Positions 39,207 to 51,215 are shown, counted from the first letter of the stretch. The stretch is 64,000 bases of DNA from Catonia carolina (GCA_035578175.1 JAQMRL010000003.1:56032672-56096671); one strand, 5' to 3'. Program-made: numbers and translations. Notes: a model not told the origin generated them from the letters alone.

Positions 39207-40155
39207 TTTTACTTTCTCTTGCCTATATGAATATATAGGAAGGAAAGTATTGTTTTCATGTCGATTTTTCGAAATCGAGTTTTCACCGGATCTATACGTT
39301 TTCAGACCCCCTGAACCCAAAAAACATGTTTTTAGCGATTGGTCTGTGTGTGTGTGTGTCTGTGTGTGAACAGAATATCTCAAGAACGGAACATCGTACG
39401 AACTTGAAACTTGAAACTTAAGTTACATACTACTACCGGACGCGACACGAACATTTTCATCAAAATCGGTCAACCGGAAGTAGTAGTTTATTCGTATAAT
39501 TTTTTCAGTTTTTTGCGATTTTCTCAAAAACTGGTCCTACGATTTTTTTTAAAATCGCCTATTTTACTCAATTTTTTATTCTCTACAAGATAGGGTAGGC
39601 GCCATGTTTGCTGAAATTCTCGGTGAGGCTGTTTTCACGTAAAAACGTTGTTTTTTTAAGATTACGGCTTTAATATAAATTTTAGCGCAAAAACTTATAT
39701 AATAAAAGTTGTAGAGAATTTAAAAACCTACAACTTTTATTTCAAACATTTTTTGTATAACGCTTAGTTTAGCGGTAATTTGCAATTTTCTGTTTTTTTT
39801 CTCACGAAAACGTGAGAAAAATCGATTTTTTTAACATTTCGGTCTTAGTATGCATTTTACGACAAAAGTGTATATAATAAAAGTTATAGAAAATTAAAAG
39901 ATCTACAACTTTTGTTTAGAGCATTTTTCTCTACAGAGCCTAGTTTAGCGTGAAAGCGTGATTTTCCGTATTTCTAAGCCAAACTGAGTTCGATTGTCAT
40001 TTTGCGTCATTCACTCATGATTAAAATAAGGTTATGTTTTTGAGGTTAGTTTTTGTTTATTTCTAATATTTTATTAATAATGTTAGGTTTATTATTAATC
40101 ATTTGCATTGGCAAGAGAAAGTTGTGTGAGTGTTTCACACCAGATTTTTATTTAA
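39207..40155 (+). repeat. HINE/DINE-1-like family, copy 7 (full length, best reference copy)
   Basis: 5' TTTTTACTTTCTCTTGCC with 13-bp subterminal repeat ACTTTCTCTTGCC; TG tract 39345-39368; two related internal units, one ending AACGCTTAGTTTAGCGG and the next GAGCCTAGTTTAGCG; 3' GGCAAGAGAAAGT (exact inverse of the 5' repeat), hairpin GTGTGAGTGTTTCACAC, then CAGATTTTTAT. There is no ORF above background, so it is non-autonomous. Confidence 0.93.
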
Positions 40156-40617
40156 ACCAAATACCTAACTTATTTAATTGGCAGAATTAAAAAAGTATCT
40201 GTGTGTACAGTATGATCATGTGTATGATCAATTATACCGTAATTAGATGTCAGATCTGTAAAAGTATTTTTCTATTGGCTACCTTATTTCACTTAACTTT
40301 GGAACTAATGTAAACCAATCAAATGAGCATACAGTTGGAAAAATGAGACTAGTGTGACCGACAGTATTTATTGGATGGTCAGGCTTTAGTGACGAAGCAT
40401 ATTTTATCAACATATTTATGTTCATGTATGTTTCTAGCACAGTAATATGCTATTTCTGTGCTTCGAGTGTGTAGTTCAGTGGTTTATCATACAATTTCAT
40501 AATTATACATAGGTACCTAATTCATACAATTATCATAGTGGTTTATCATAGAATTTCAATTAGATGTGATTATTCTCTCATCATTAGGATCACCCCCCAA
40601 GAATTTTCTGAAACCGC

Positions 40618-41199
40618 AATTGAATCGGTGAGTGGATAAAGGGTAATATTCCAAAATCCTTATTTTTGAGAAATGAAAAAAAAACTGTTTTGTGACTTTG
40701 TTTTTGGTTTAATGGTAAAATGTTGAATTGGTCATTTGTAGTACTATATTAAAGCTTTTTAATGGTGACTTTAGAATTTATTTTACAATAATCACGGGAT
40801 TGATTTTTGATTATTAATAGGTTGACTATTCACCTTTTTCTAGATTTGATACAAGTAAATAGGAAAAATTAAGTTGAAAAAACAATATAATGTGCCAATA
40901 TGCTACAAAACTTTTTTTTTATTTCAAAATAATTTACAGTTACATTTTGATAATAATAACTCGAAAACCAGTGGTCCAACTGCTGTTCGCTATTGAATGG
41001 AAGAAGGGTAATATTCCTGGAATATTATCCTTTTTCCACTCAAATAAATTTTTAATGTAGCTTAGCTGCTTTTAGATACTAGGAATATTTCCCTATTATC
41101 AACCAATAGAAGTGCCGAAGTAAACTTAACAAAACTGCTATCTTCGTTCAATTTCGCATTTTTTGGAATATTACCCTTTTTCCATTCACCGATTCAATT
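40618..41199. mobile_element. MITE with 38-bp terminal inverted repeats and an internal palindrome
   Basis: Left AATTGAATCGGTGAGTGGAT then AAAGGGTAATATTCC; the right end is its complement. A third copy of the motif forms a palindrome at about 40993-41045 (ATTGAATGGAAGAAGGG and its inverse). No ORF. Confidence 0.85.
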
Positions 41200-41564
41200 A
41201 TGAATCCAGCCAATAGAAGAGCTGAGCGACTGTTTGCAATAATTCCAAAGATAAGTAAGTGGAATGGACTATGGTACCAATAATGTTGAGTATACACAGC
41301 TGTTATATCACCCACCCACTCACCAAAACAGTCCTGCTAACTATTTAATATGTCGCTTTGTTTGGTTTGGTAATATTTTCATGTTGTGTAATTGTTATGT
41401 TGTACAATTATAAGAAATTAAAATATTGAGTGATCATGCCTACTATATAATTATATAAGTTATTTATTTTGAAAGTAATATTATATATTTATTTAATTAA
41501 TGTAATGTTTGTTGTATTTATATAATTTTTTTTAATATTTACACATTTTTTACTGCTTTATTTT

Positions 41565-41870
41565 CCTTCAATTTTGTCAGAGTACTTTTTATGGTGCGAA
41601 TTGTTTCTTCAGGTAATAAAGGAATTTTTAGAAAAATTTTATTGTGAAGATTGCATCTTCCTTTGTCAAAGGTTTGATTCAAACTGATTATAAAATGAAA
41701 AAAATTTACTGCATTTTATAATCCTTCGAATCAAACCTTTGATAAAGGAAGATGCAATCTTCACAATAAAATTTTTTTAGAAACTCTATGTTATTACCTA
41801 AAGAGGCCGTGTGCACCGTGAAAGTATTTGTAAAAAAATTAAGAAAAAGAAAGCATAAAAACGGTAAATA
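41565..41870. repeat. GCGCAC fold-back family F, copy 2 (complete hairpin)
   Basis: Arms of about 110 bp, around 41590-41700 and 41730-41850: TTTATTGTGAAGATTGCATC and TTCCTTTGTCAAAGGTTTGA on the left, their complements on the right. The arms end in a motif related to the GCGCACC/GGTGCGC end (here GGTGCGAATT on the left, GTGTGCACCG on the right). Confidence 0.85.
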
Positions 41871-42779
41871 TTAAAAAAAAATTATATGAATATAAAAAAA
41901 CCAGAACAATTGTATGGACTCTGCTGTTATGATGGTATCTAATAACTTAAATAAATGATAATTTATTTAATTATATAAGTAATTAAGTAGGACTGCTCGT
42001 GTATTTTGATTACATTTATCTATTACGTGAAATTAACTGTAAACAATAGTCTCTTACTAATCCAACACCAACAATATTCCACTACTACTTTAAATGCCTA
42101 TCTTACTTTTTCAAAATATTTCGTTATGCAAGTAAAGTATGTATCTAGTGTGTCATCTTACAGCAGACATACGGGGTTGAACTCCCACAATGTTTTACTA
42201 CTAGTGGACTTGATCATGATTGCAAGCACCGAACCGAATTGAATCGTCCACTAAATTGTAGGCACAACTATTCTTTCCCATTTAAAATGACTGACCAGTA
42301 ATGAAGAAAACAAATTATACAGTTGACAGACCAAGAAATAATCAAAATCTGATCATTACCTGGTGCTATTACAATACTTTTTAACTGATTGAAACCCCAA
42401 TACAACATTCTTTGACCCAGCTGGACTCAATCTTAATATATTAACACTTGTTCTGATTCTTCGGACACCCAGAAGTATATATTTTAATTTTACCAGGATT
42501 TGGACTAATTTTTCACATCATTGTAAATGAAAGAGGTAAGCCATTAACTTTTGGACACCTTGATGCAGATAAAGACAATGATGATGATAATGTGAGTCTG
42601 CCAATTATTCACAGCATTAATCATGACAGAGATTTGTGTGATGTAACTTTGTATTAAGTAAAATCTGTATTTGCATCAAAACAATGATATTTATAAAAAG
42701 CAAGTTACACAAAAATAATTCAGGCAGGCTGGGTTTTTAATATTTTTTATTCTTTTGGTTATTTCATGATTTTAAAATT

Positions 42780-43330
42780 GAATTGAATTGATGCACAAGT
42801 ATAAGTATCTTGGCATACTTATAAAGTCAGATGGTATACCAGACAATGATATTCTGGAAAAATTGGCAGAAGTAGAGCCATCATCAGAATGCTATATCCT
42901 GTTTTGTATATTAATCATGTATCTTGTGACTCTAAGAAGAGAATCTTCCATTCTTTTGTTGAAAGCTCCTCCATTTATGACTCAGTGGTCTGAAGACTTC
43001 AATCAAGATTCAAATGTAGAATAATAGCGATGGAAATGAGTTTCTGAAGAAGTTATCAGTTGACTATGCTAGATCTAGGAATGAAGAGGTTTAAAAAAAA
43101 TGTAATTATTGGCAAAATTATAGAAAGAAAACTCATCTGAGAAGAATGGATGAGGACAGACTATCACAAAAGATTTGATTATGGGTTACAGCTGCATGTA
43201 GGAAGCGAGGATGAAGCAGAAAGGAGTGGATGTACTTGAAAGTTATGGTGAGAAGGTGTCTGACGGATGGAAATGTGTTCAATAGAAATGAATGGTGTTT
43301 TGGGTTGTGGTAAATTACCTTGAGCTGTAG
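42780..43330 (+). mobile_element. LINE reverse-transcriptase remnant
   Basis: Plus-strand pieces HKYKYLGILIKSDG (thumb region, YLG block), YINHVTCDSKKRIFHSFVES and, in other frames, RMDEDRLSQKI-like sequence towards 43170. Stops and frameshifts throughout. About 550 bp. Confidence 0.6.
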
Positions 43331-43339
43331 AACAGCCGT

Positions 43340-44244
43340 AATAATAATAATTTTTTTATGGTTTCCACATCACCCCTTATAGCCATCCTTAGCCTCCAAG
43401 AAGCCAAAAAAAAGGAAACGGGATGGACCTGTTTAGTGTAAGAAAGGTAGCAGAACAGAAGATAGAAATCCTTAATTTGCTGCACATGTATCACGGACTA
43501 AGGGAAGTCAAAACATACACCTAAAGAAAAACCTAAATTATTAAATCAAAGCATAGGTGCGCTAATTCATGGCATAGACAAACATTATAACTTAACAAAT
43601 AACAAATTACAACAATAAAAAAAAATAATAATAATGACCCAAAACGAAGATATCTTATAGTTTTAAAAAGTACTAGGTTTATGACATGCATTAAATAAAA
43701 AATTAATTGTTGGTGAAAACTTCATGGATTATGTCACTTTACAGTTCAATATTTAGATAAAAAAGACAGTTATTTTTAATAAAATAAATTACAGGTTTAT
43801 TTCACATTAATCTAATTTTTACAAAAGAAATTAATAATTACATAAATACACAAAATGTAAGATACAATACTAAGATAAAAAGTAGGTCAATGGAATAGGT
43901 CAAATAAAAAATAACCTTAAAACTTAAATCTAAACTACGTGTTGGTAATAAAGCTTTAAGCAAATTATTTAAAAGTCATTTTTTTTAATTAAAAAATTAA
44001 TTGTGTTAGTAAAATTTAAAAAAACATGGTTTTTTATTATATATCAAAAGTTGCAACAACAACTTAAGTCGTGAGTTACTATTTAACAGGTCAAAATAAT
44101 TGAGGTTATGTTTTAATGAGTACTGTTCAGTAGATTTTGGTTAAGCATTTTAAAATAATTTATAAATAAAATCATTAAACTCAGTACTTATTGGTCCATA
44201 TTGAATGAATTTTAAAAAAGAAACTGAAATAATATTTTAAGAGG
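43340..44244. other. Downstream of P5CS; 3' UTR and intergenic
   Basis: Contains the P5CS 3' UTR, transcribed right to left. Candidate minus-strand AATAAA signals occur near 43795 and 44160, but the true site cannot be chosen. Nothing else recognised. Confidence 0.4.
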
Positions 44245-44411
44245 TTAATTGATGGGTAGTGATTCATGTAGGTAAGTTCTATCACCACCTTCAGCAAAGT
44301 CTGCTGCTGCATGTCCATCTCCACTGAGTACCCATTTAGTTGTTAAAAGTCCTTCGACACCTACTGGTCCACGAGCATGGATTCTTGCTGTGCTGATACC
44401 AACTTCTGCGC
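44245..44411 (-). CDS. P5CS: Delta-1-pyrroline-5-carboxylate synthase, last coding exon
   Basis: P5CS (ALDH18A1) is the bifunctional glutamate kinase / gamma-glutamyl phosphate reductase that makes pyrroline-5-carboxylate for proline and ornithine synthesis, normally in mitochondria. This exon completes a Gly codon, then reads [40 protein letters not shown] and [14 protein letters not shown] with stop TAA at 44245-44247. The block [23 protein letters not shown] is diagnostic of the C-terminus of the reductase domain. Acceptor TTTTTTAAACAG. Confidence 0.97.
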
Positions 44412-44689
44412 CTGTTTAAAAAACAACACAAAATCTAATGTATTGAAAAGTATAAACTGAAGCACTTTTAATGCACAATATAAATTTTCAGAAAGAGACA
44501 ATTGGTACCAATATAAAGGAAATCATACAATTCACAATTATATAGGAACCTTAGCTATTAGATTACATTTTTCTCAAAACTATATTTTTGTTACATAGCA
44601 CCTTCATTCATTAAGCTCTTCGATTTATCATTATTCTCTCAGAAAAGTTGACACTGTGCAGATATTTTTGGACTCAATATTTTGTTCAA

Positions 44690-45115
44690 ATTTGTTTTTT
44701 GAAAGTTATTTGGAAAAAAATCCCTTTTATGAGAAAACGCTTCTGATGGCTGACGGCAATTTTAAAAAAGGCTTATCTTTGACTTTATGGCAAAAACCAT
44801 AAGACTTATGGTTTTAGAGTAGATACATAAATCACTTAGTGACATCTGTATCTACTCTTTAAGAGGAATTAAATATTTTATTTAACATTATTTTGTTTCC
44901 AAATCCTGACTTTGATTTTTTGACGGCTGGTTTTGGGCCACTTCCGGTCAAAACCGGAACTTCAAACCCAGTTCAGGCCCACTAACTTTTTGTGTAGATT
45001 ACAAAATTTGAACATCGACTTGGTACCTCTTGTCGTTTCTGCCATCTGGGTGTGATGGATGGATGGACGAACAGACAAAACAACATTTTAGATGACAATT
45101 GAAAAAATTGTCACC
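44690..45115. other. Unclassified repeat-like stretch in P5CS last intron
   Basis: Contains the inverted pair CATCTGTATCTACTCT / AGAGTAGATACATAAATCAC around 44816-44870, a self-complementary CCGGTCAAAACCGG at about 44945, and a GGAT tandem at about 45055. Its style resembles non-autonomous elements, but no second copy is in the window. Confidence 0.35.
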
Positions 45116-45169
45116 AATAAACAGTGTCAGCTAGTACACAGATAATTTTTATGTGTAGTAAAATTTATT

Positions 45170-45811
45170 GATCAGACCATAGGCATAGCCATGGTGGGGC
45201 ACTTGCCCCTGGCTCATTTAGTAAATTCTAAAATTATAAGTCAGTAGAAATAGTATTGCGTGGCAAGATACCACGTTATTTTCATGACAGAAAGATGCCA
45301 TCTTGTTCTTCTATTTCTGTTCCCTATTTAAGTGCTGCAACCAGTGCAAGTGAGTCAGTTGTGAAGCTGAAATTTGGTACAACCTATAGAAAGGAAAAAT
45401 TTTGCCAAATGCCAAACTGATGGAGATATAACTAGCTACCCATCGATATATTCTACCCATCGATAAAACAATGTGCACTATCAAAAGATCCTTAAGCACC
45501 TTACGCAGGGTAAAAACTTGATTACGGTCGAAAATGACAGAAAGTCAGCTTGACGATTTTTGTATGATGAGTGTGCATAAACTAAAGATTCTGGAAGCTT
45601 AGAATAAATGAGAAAGAAATTTTCTCTAGATTTAGCCAAAACTCGTGTAGACTAGTGATGTTATAAGATTCACATATTTTTAAAAAAAGCATTTCAACTA
45701 ATTACTTTTAGCTTTTGTATGTTAAAATAAAAACATTTTTTTAATTAAAACCTTTTATCTTATTTTTGTCCACCCCCCCAGGAAAATCCTGACTACGCCT
45801 ATGGATCAGAC
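45170..45811. mobile_element. hAT-type MITE with 8-bp target-site duplication
   Basis: Direct repeats GATCAGAC at 45170-45177 and 45804-45811 flank 626 bp. The ends CATAGGCATAGCCATGG (left) and the complement of the right, CATAGGCGTAGTCAGG, are imperfect terminal inverted repeats. An 8-bp duplication is the hAT signature. No ORF. It lies in the P5CS last intron. Confidence 0.88.
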
Positions 45812-46261
45812 TATTTATTTTTAACTTGTTTTTTAACCTGTCGCATACTGTAAATTAATATCTTTTTTGTCATTACGCAATGCATTCATAATTAATTTTA
45901 GTGGGACTGTTTGTTTAGCCTACTACTGATTTGTTTGTTATTAAACGAGACAGAGTGAGGACGTATGTAAATTTAATTTAATTATCAATGAAAGATAATG
46001 ACAGATCTTTAGTCATGAAGGATTTTGTGTTTAAATACACACCCATTGATATTATTAAGTATTTTCTTATCTCAAAAAAATCTAGTTTACTTATATTTAA
46101 TAACTCCAGATAAGATCTTTAACTTATTTAAAAAATTCAGACTGTTATCAAACAAAATAAACTAAATATTAACTCTATGTCTACCCTATTATTTATAAAT
46201 TTGTTACATATTACATAAATTATATTTACCTCTTTTGTCATAGTTTTGTTATTCATTTTTT

Positions 46262-47240
46262 AACTTAAAAGGGTAGTTCAAAAAGTATATATAATTTTTT
46301 CCTGCCCAATGCAACTAGTACAGCTCTGGTGTTTTTCATAAAGGGATCGGGGAAAAAGCCTGTTTTGCTCTGCATTAAAGGATCTATCATAGTAGGATAA
46401 TTCAGTCCAAAAGAGAGACAGCTGTCATGACTTCTCTGTTAATTTATGTCCAGGAAGAAGTTTGTTCTGTTATTTATTTCTCAAAAAATGAAACCAAAAA
46501 ATGGGCCAAAATATAAAACCACCTGATATTCCCAAAATCTCAATTAAACTGCACAATTCAGATATCATTGATAAAAATGTATATAAATGTACCTCATCAG
46601 TCATGATGGAATAGAAATATACAGCTTGTCCTTTGACAAAAAAGGTGAAAGCCGAGCTATTTACTCTAAAAATCATGGCTTCTGCTTTCTGTGACCATGA
46701 CAGTGTGTTTTTAATTTTTTTAGAGTGGGGAACTACGGGCAATGCTGATCATTACAAAATGATACTCAAAAATTTTCATTGTACGCTTAAACCTAAATGT
46801 CCAAGAAAACTATCATCAGGTATCATTTTACACCATGACAATGCACAAATGTTTGTTACAAAAGCATCTTTCTCATTTTTTAAGATAATTTCTAATTACC
46901 ATTAGGAGATTATGATTTGCACAATTCTAACACTGACTGTCCAATTTTTATTTGTTTGGGGAGTTGAAGGAACATGAGGAGTGTGTTTTGTCGAAGTCAA
47001 AGAAGTGCAAAAAACTGTCAACACATTATTACGCAGTTCGGATGGTTCTACAGAGGGGGATTTGTTGACAAACTTGTGTACCACTGGGATAAATACTTAT
47101 TACATTCTGGAAATTATACAGAAAAGTAAAACAAGATGCAGATTCCATTTATTACTTCATTGATATTTATATTTCATCCCAAATTAATATTTTAAATAAG
47201 TAAAAGACCTTAATTTTGAACATTCCTTGTACATGTTTAC
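46262..47240 (+). mobile_element. Decayed mariner element
   Basis: Transposase pieces on the plus strand: SAFCDHDSVFLIFLEWGTTG and LSSGIILHHDNAQM (HHDNA carries a catalytic Asp of mariner), then VKEVQKTVNTLLRSSDG and the C-terminal region to about 47163. Possible terminal repeats: GTTCAAAAAGTAT at about 46277 and the complement GTTCAAAATTAAGG at about 47220. Frameshifts and stops present. Confidence 0.8.
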
Positions 47241-47289
47241 TTTGTGTAATACTGTTATATTTCGATGTACGGTTACTATGATTATTATA

Positions 47290-47470
47290 AATTTTGCTAA
47301 TCATAACACTACATTATTTGAACAAAAACCAACTTATGCTGGAAGGAAATAAATTACCGCAATTTTTATAAAAGTTGAACTAATTTGCATTAATTTAAAA
47401 ACAATCTGAAAAATTATTTGATCGATGAGACATTTCACAGTGTACAAGAATTCCGTTCTAAATAATATAT
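47290..47470 (+). mobile_element. Jockey-like LINE fragment J1, copy 3 (extreme C-terminus)
   Basis: Reads NHNTTLFEQKPTYAGRK then, after breaks, ETFHSVQEFRS-like sequence, matching the J1 tail at 14940-15130. Confidence 0.7.
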
Positions 47471-47579
47471 TAATATTAAAAGATGACACACTAATTGAAA
47501 TAAGTGAGTAATATAGTAGTTGGTTAAAGCGTTATAATTATATAAATATTAGTTTTTTGTTACAAAAAACTTTTTAATT

Positions 47580-47800
47580 TACATTATACTGCTTTTAAAA
47601 TTTCTTCTACGAGTACTTTCGCGGTGCGCACCACTTCTTCAGGTAATGATAATACAAAAATTCTAGAATATTATGAAGATTGCATCTTTCCCTATCAATG
47701 GTTTGCATCAAACTCACTTTTGATTCAAACCATTATGGATTCAACTGCTATGATGCTAACTAATAACTTAAATAATTACGTTATAATTGTGTATATAGCA
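47580..47800 (+). repeat. GCGCAC fold-back family F, copy 3
   Basis: TTTCGCGGTGCGCACCACTTCTTCAG, AAGATTGCATCTTTCCC and TTTGCATCAAAC match copies at 37670 and 41565; the second arm is short. Confidence 0.7.
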
Positions 47801-47929
47801 CTGTATTTAGGTTGCATTAAGTTAACTTATAAGTTCTTGACATGTCCTATACTACCTTTGGCAGACTTTTGGTCACAATTTAAAAAATATTTCTTATTGT
47901 TATTTATTTAATTATTATTTTTTAGTTTA

Positions 47930-48095
47930 ATTAAAGTTGCTTCAACAGCTTGGTCATTCATGACAACTTTAGCTTATGGAACTGGAATCATTGATTTTAA
48001 CCTGTATTTATTTCCAGGTCCTTCGTTAGGAATCTAACCTGGGATTTTCCGCTTAGTAAGTTAGCAAGTTAACCACTACGCTACTTAGGAAGCCT
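47930..48095 (-). mobile_element. tRNA-derived SINE family D, copy 1
   Basis: Minus strand: A-box-like TAGCGTAGTGGTTAAC, B-box-like AGGTTAGATTCCTAACG, then a body whose end (plus strand TAAAGTTGCTTCAACAGCTT) matches 58265-58290. Not a functional tRNA gene. Confidence 0.75.
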
Positions 48096-48316
48096 TTATT
48101 TTTGTTATTGAAAAATGATTACTGATTTTATCTTATCTTATTATTATTAATATTGATTGATTATCTTATTATTATTTCTTGTTGTCACTTTCAATATTTT
48201 AATGTTATTTGACAACTAAGCACCGGGCAGTTTAGAGGGATCATGGTAAATCATATTGGGTATGTTAATAAATTTAAAATGTACAAGTTTCATAATTTTT
48301 TTTTCTTTTTTTAAAG

Positions 48317-48376
48317 ATGATTTCCGTTAAATTTATATATATTGTTTTCTTTCTTTTCGGCTGCATATTTAGTGTG
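48317..48376 (+). CDS. Secreted AAA-ATPase-like protein, exon 1 (signal peptide)
   Basis: ATG at 48317 opens MISVKFIYIVFFLFGCIFSV, a short basic start and a strongly hydrophobic stretch typical of a signal peptide, ending exactly at a consensus donor GTAAGT in phase 0. A T-rich tract precedes it. It joins in frame to exon 2 at 51216 across a 2.84-kb intron. Confidence 0.8.
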
Positions 48377-49164
48377 GTAAGTTTAATAAGTTATCTTTAA
48401 AATCTTAAAAATAGTATTTTTGTCCAATAGTAAAATGTAAAAGCATATACAAACCAATTAACAAAAAATTTTTGTGCTTCCTTGAAATAAACAACTTATG
48501 TTACTGATGTATTTTCATGAGGTATGAAAATGATCTCATACTTTACTACGTTTCATATCTAATTTGGCATTTCTTCTAGTGCATCATCCTTGCAACTTTA
48601 TACTCATGCTCAATCAAAATATACCATAATTATTAAAACTATAGAGCCAGTATAGCTTGTACAACAACTTTCAAACCAAAATTATTTCTTTTTATAATTT
48701 ATTATGGCAAAATAAGACAAAAGCTCAAAGTTACACTTACGAGCCTCGACTTACTAGGAAATTTAATTTATTTAACTGACACCTTTTTCTTTAAATAATA
48801 ATTTTTCCAGAGTTTTAATTTTTTACAATTAGAATTGTACAGACATGACTAGGGAAGTTATGATTTTTTTGTCATTGATTGTACTATTGTTAGGTATAGC
48901 TATAGGCGTCTCATCTGGCTTGCAGAGAGTTCAGCCTATAATAATATTAGGTGTATCAAAAATGCTCACTTGAAAACAAAATGCATGACACAGTTTTCTA
49001 TAAAGCGTACATTTATACAATAATATTCATATAGACCCAATTATAATTTATAAAGTTATTTCTAAGAATATTTATACTTCAACAAAATTTCGGTAACAGT
49101 TTTGAAACAGCGTTACTTTAATTTTTTAATTGATTATTAATAGTCTTTAATACTATTTTAATTA

Positions 49165-49536
49165 TTAATTGATCATTAATAATTTATTTATTGTTAGTAA
49201 GCATTTTCCACCTGCGTCTGTGTAAAAATTATTTATTTTTTGACGGATAACACTCCTGTCAAAATTATCCAAACCTGAAAGAGGGTTGGCCTGTGAATGT
49301 TTTTTGGGAGTCGTAAAAGACAGTGACGATCCTTCTAATATTACTTTCGATTCTTGTTTCATTCGCGTAATTGAACGTTTTGACACACCAGTTGCTCCAC
49401 TAACGCGTTCGATAATTTTCTTAACGTCTATAGTAAAAACACCGTGCTTTGCTTCCTCGGTCATAAACGTAACCTCATTAGCAATTTTCTCCCGAGATTG
49501 GCTATGCAGAACTTTACTCCCTCCGATTTTAGACAT
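49165..49536 (-). pseudogene. DNA-transposon transposase N-terminal fragment (Tc1/mariner superfamily, tentative)
   Basis: 123 open residues: SREKIANEVTFMTEEAKHG, RVSGATGVSKRSITRMKQE (helix-turn-helix-like), and ANPLSGLDNFDRSVIRQKIN then FYTDAGG. This layout matches the N-terminal DNA-binding part of IS630/Tc1-like transposases common in hemipteran genomes. The catalytic DDE domain is missing, and the frame ends soon after FYTD. Confidence 0.55.
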
Positions 49537-50109
49537 TTTAAGCTTAATGTAAACTAGTAAACGATAAAATAATAAACACTACACTAGGTAAATTTGTACT
49601 TTAACCATAAAAATTAACAAATCAAAATAGGTAGAACTATAATCTAACACAGACACACACACACACACTATTCGATCTGCACACATAAAAAACCCCTCGA
49701 CACTGTATAACCGTAATAATTGTACTGAACGACAATTGATTAATCACTGAATGACAATATTCACAGTGCGTTTCATTTGTTAGTTAGGCATATGTAGTTG
49801 ATGAGTCACCTACTGTCAAAACCAGTTTAATTTGTAAATAAACTATGCATACATATAAGCCTATAACTGTATAATAACAATATTATAACTGATGATTAAT
49901 TCTAAATACATTACATCACTCCCCATTCGCTTTGTACTGTATTTACAATAAAAGAATATCACTATAAAATGTAGAAAAATGTATACATTAGTTTTATGAA
50001 CAGTCTATAAGAATAGGTGAGGGACGGGTGGATGTAGTATATGCAAGCTGATTCATTCGAAGTCGCCACACGCCAGATGAAATGCCTATACTTATAAATG
50101 GTGGGAATA

Positions 50110-50430
50110 AATTACCTCGCCTCATGCACACCACTATTTAATGAGCTTAAACTGCTTACAATTTCCTCATTCTACATTTTTGAGGTACAAAAAGTTAAGC
50201 AAAATACCTTTTTATGGAATCCAAATGTCCACAATCACAATACAAGAAACAGGAATGATTACTATGTTGCTTAACCCAACACAATTATCTGAATAAAACC
50301 TACTTATGTAGGGATAAAATACATCAATAAATTACCCCAATCTTTAAAAGTTGTTTTTTAAAAAATCTCTGAAACATTGCTTGATTGATGTAACATTTTA
50401 GAGTATTCAAGAGTTCCTTTCTATTTTTTT
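50110..50430 (+). mobile_element. Jockey-like LINE fragment J1, copy 4
   Basis: Degenerate match to J1 from the segment CTCATGCACACCACTATTTA (SCRPLF) through CACAATCACAATACAAGAAAC (HNHNTRN) to AGAGTATTCAAGAGTTCCTT (SVREFL). Stops in all frames. Confidence 0.75.
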
Positions 50431-51215
50431 TTTTTTTTACTTTAAAACTAAACAAATTTGTAATTGAATGCTGGAAAAAGTTTTCTTCTATTGAGTAAAT
50501 ATTAAGATAACACACTTGAAGTAAATAAACATGTATTTTATAAATTAAATAACAACAGAAGAGGTTGTGACAGAAGAGGTAAAGTGTAATTTAGGTAATA
50601 TACAACAAATTTGTAAATGACATGTGCTAATATTCAGGTTTATAAGTTAGTGACATGTTTTATATGTCACATGGTAAAAATAAAAAATTTATTCAATTTG
50701 TCAAATTTAAAAATTTATTCAATTTATCTGTTTATTGGTCCTTGTAATTGAAAGTTGCGCAGTGAATTGTATTTACCTAATAATAAAAACAAATTTTAAT
50801 TGTGAGATATTTAAATTTTGTCCTTTTTTAGGGATTCAAATAGATTGAAGAAAATAATAAATTGTATACAAGTTGCAATTATAAACAAGACAATGCTTAA
50901 ACAAAAATATTTTTGGGACAGGACAGAGAATGTTATTCTATTACAGCTTTTGCCTGTATATTTACTTCAGTTGTATGAGTATTTGTTTACTCAGACTTAA
51001 GAAAGTAAAGTTTCTATATTTGTTTTGATTTTACTACAATTTTTAAAACTAGTAGCAATAAAACTATTGGGTTTGTATAGTAAGTCATGCTTTTCGGTAG
51101 TTTACCTGTGATTATCTTTTCTTTAAAAGAGTATTAAGAAAGTTACCAAAATGAAAATTATATAATCTGTTATTTGTTTAATTTATCAGCTATCAGAGTT
51201 TATTTTTTTCTATAG

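Larger units (their letters stand above)
48377..51215 (+). other. Intron of the AAA-ATPase-like gene
   Basis: Bounded by GTAAGT and TCTATAG. Contains a transposase fragment (49165-49536) and a J1 LINE remnant (50110-50430). The rest is unremarkable AT-rich sequence. Confidence 0.75.
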
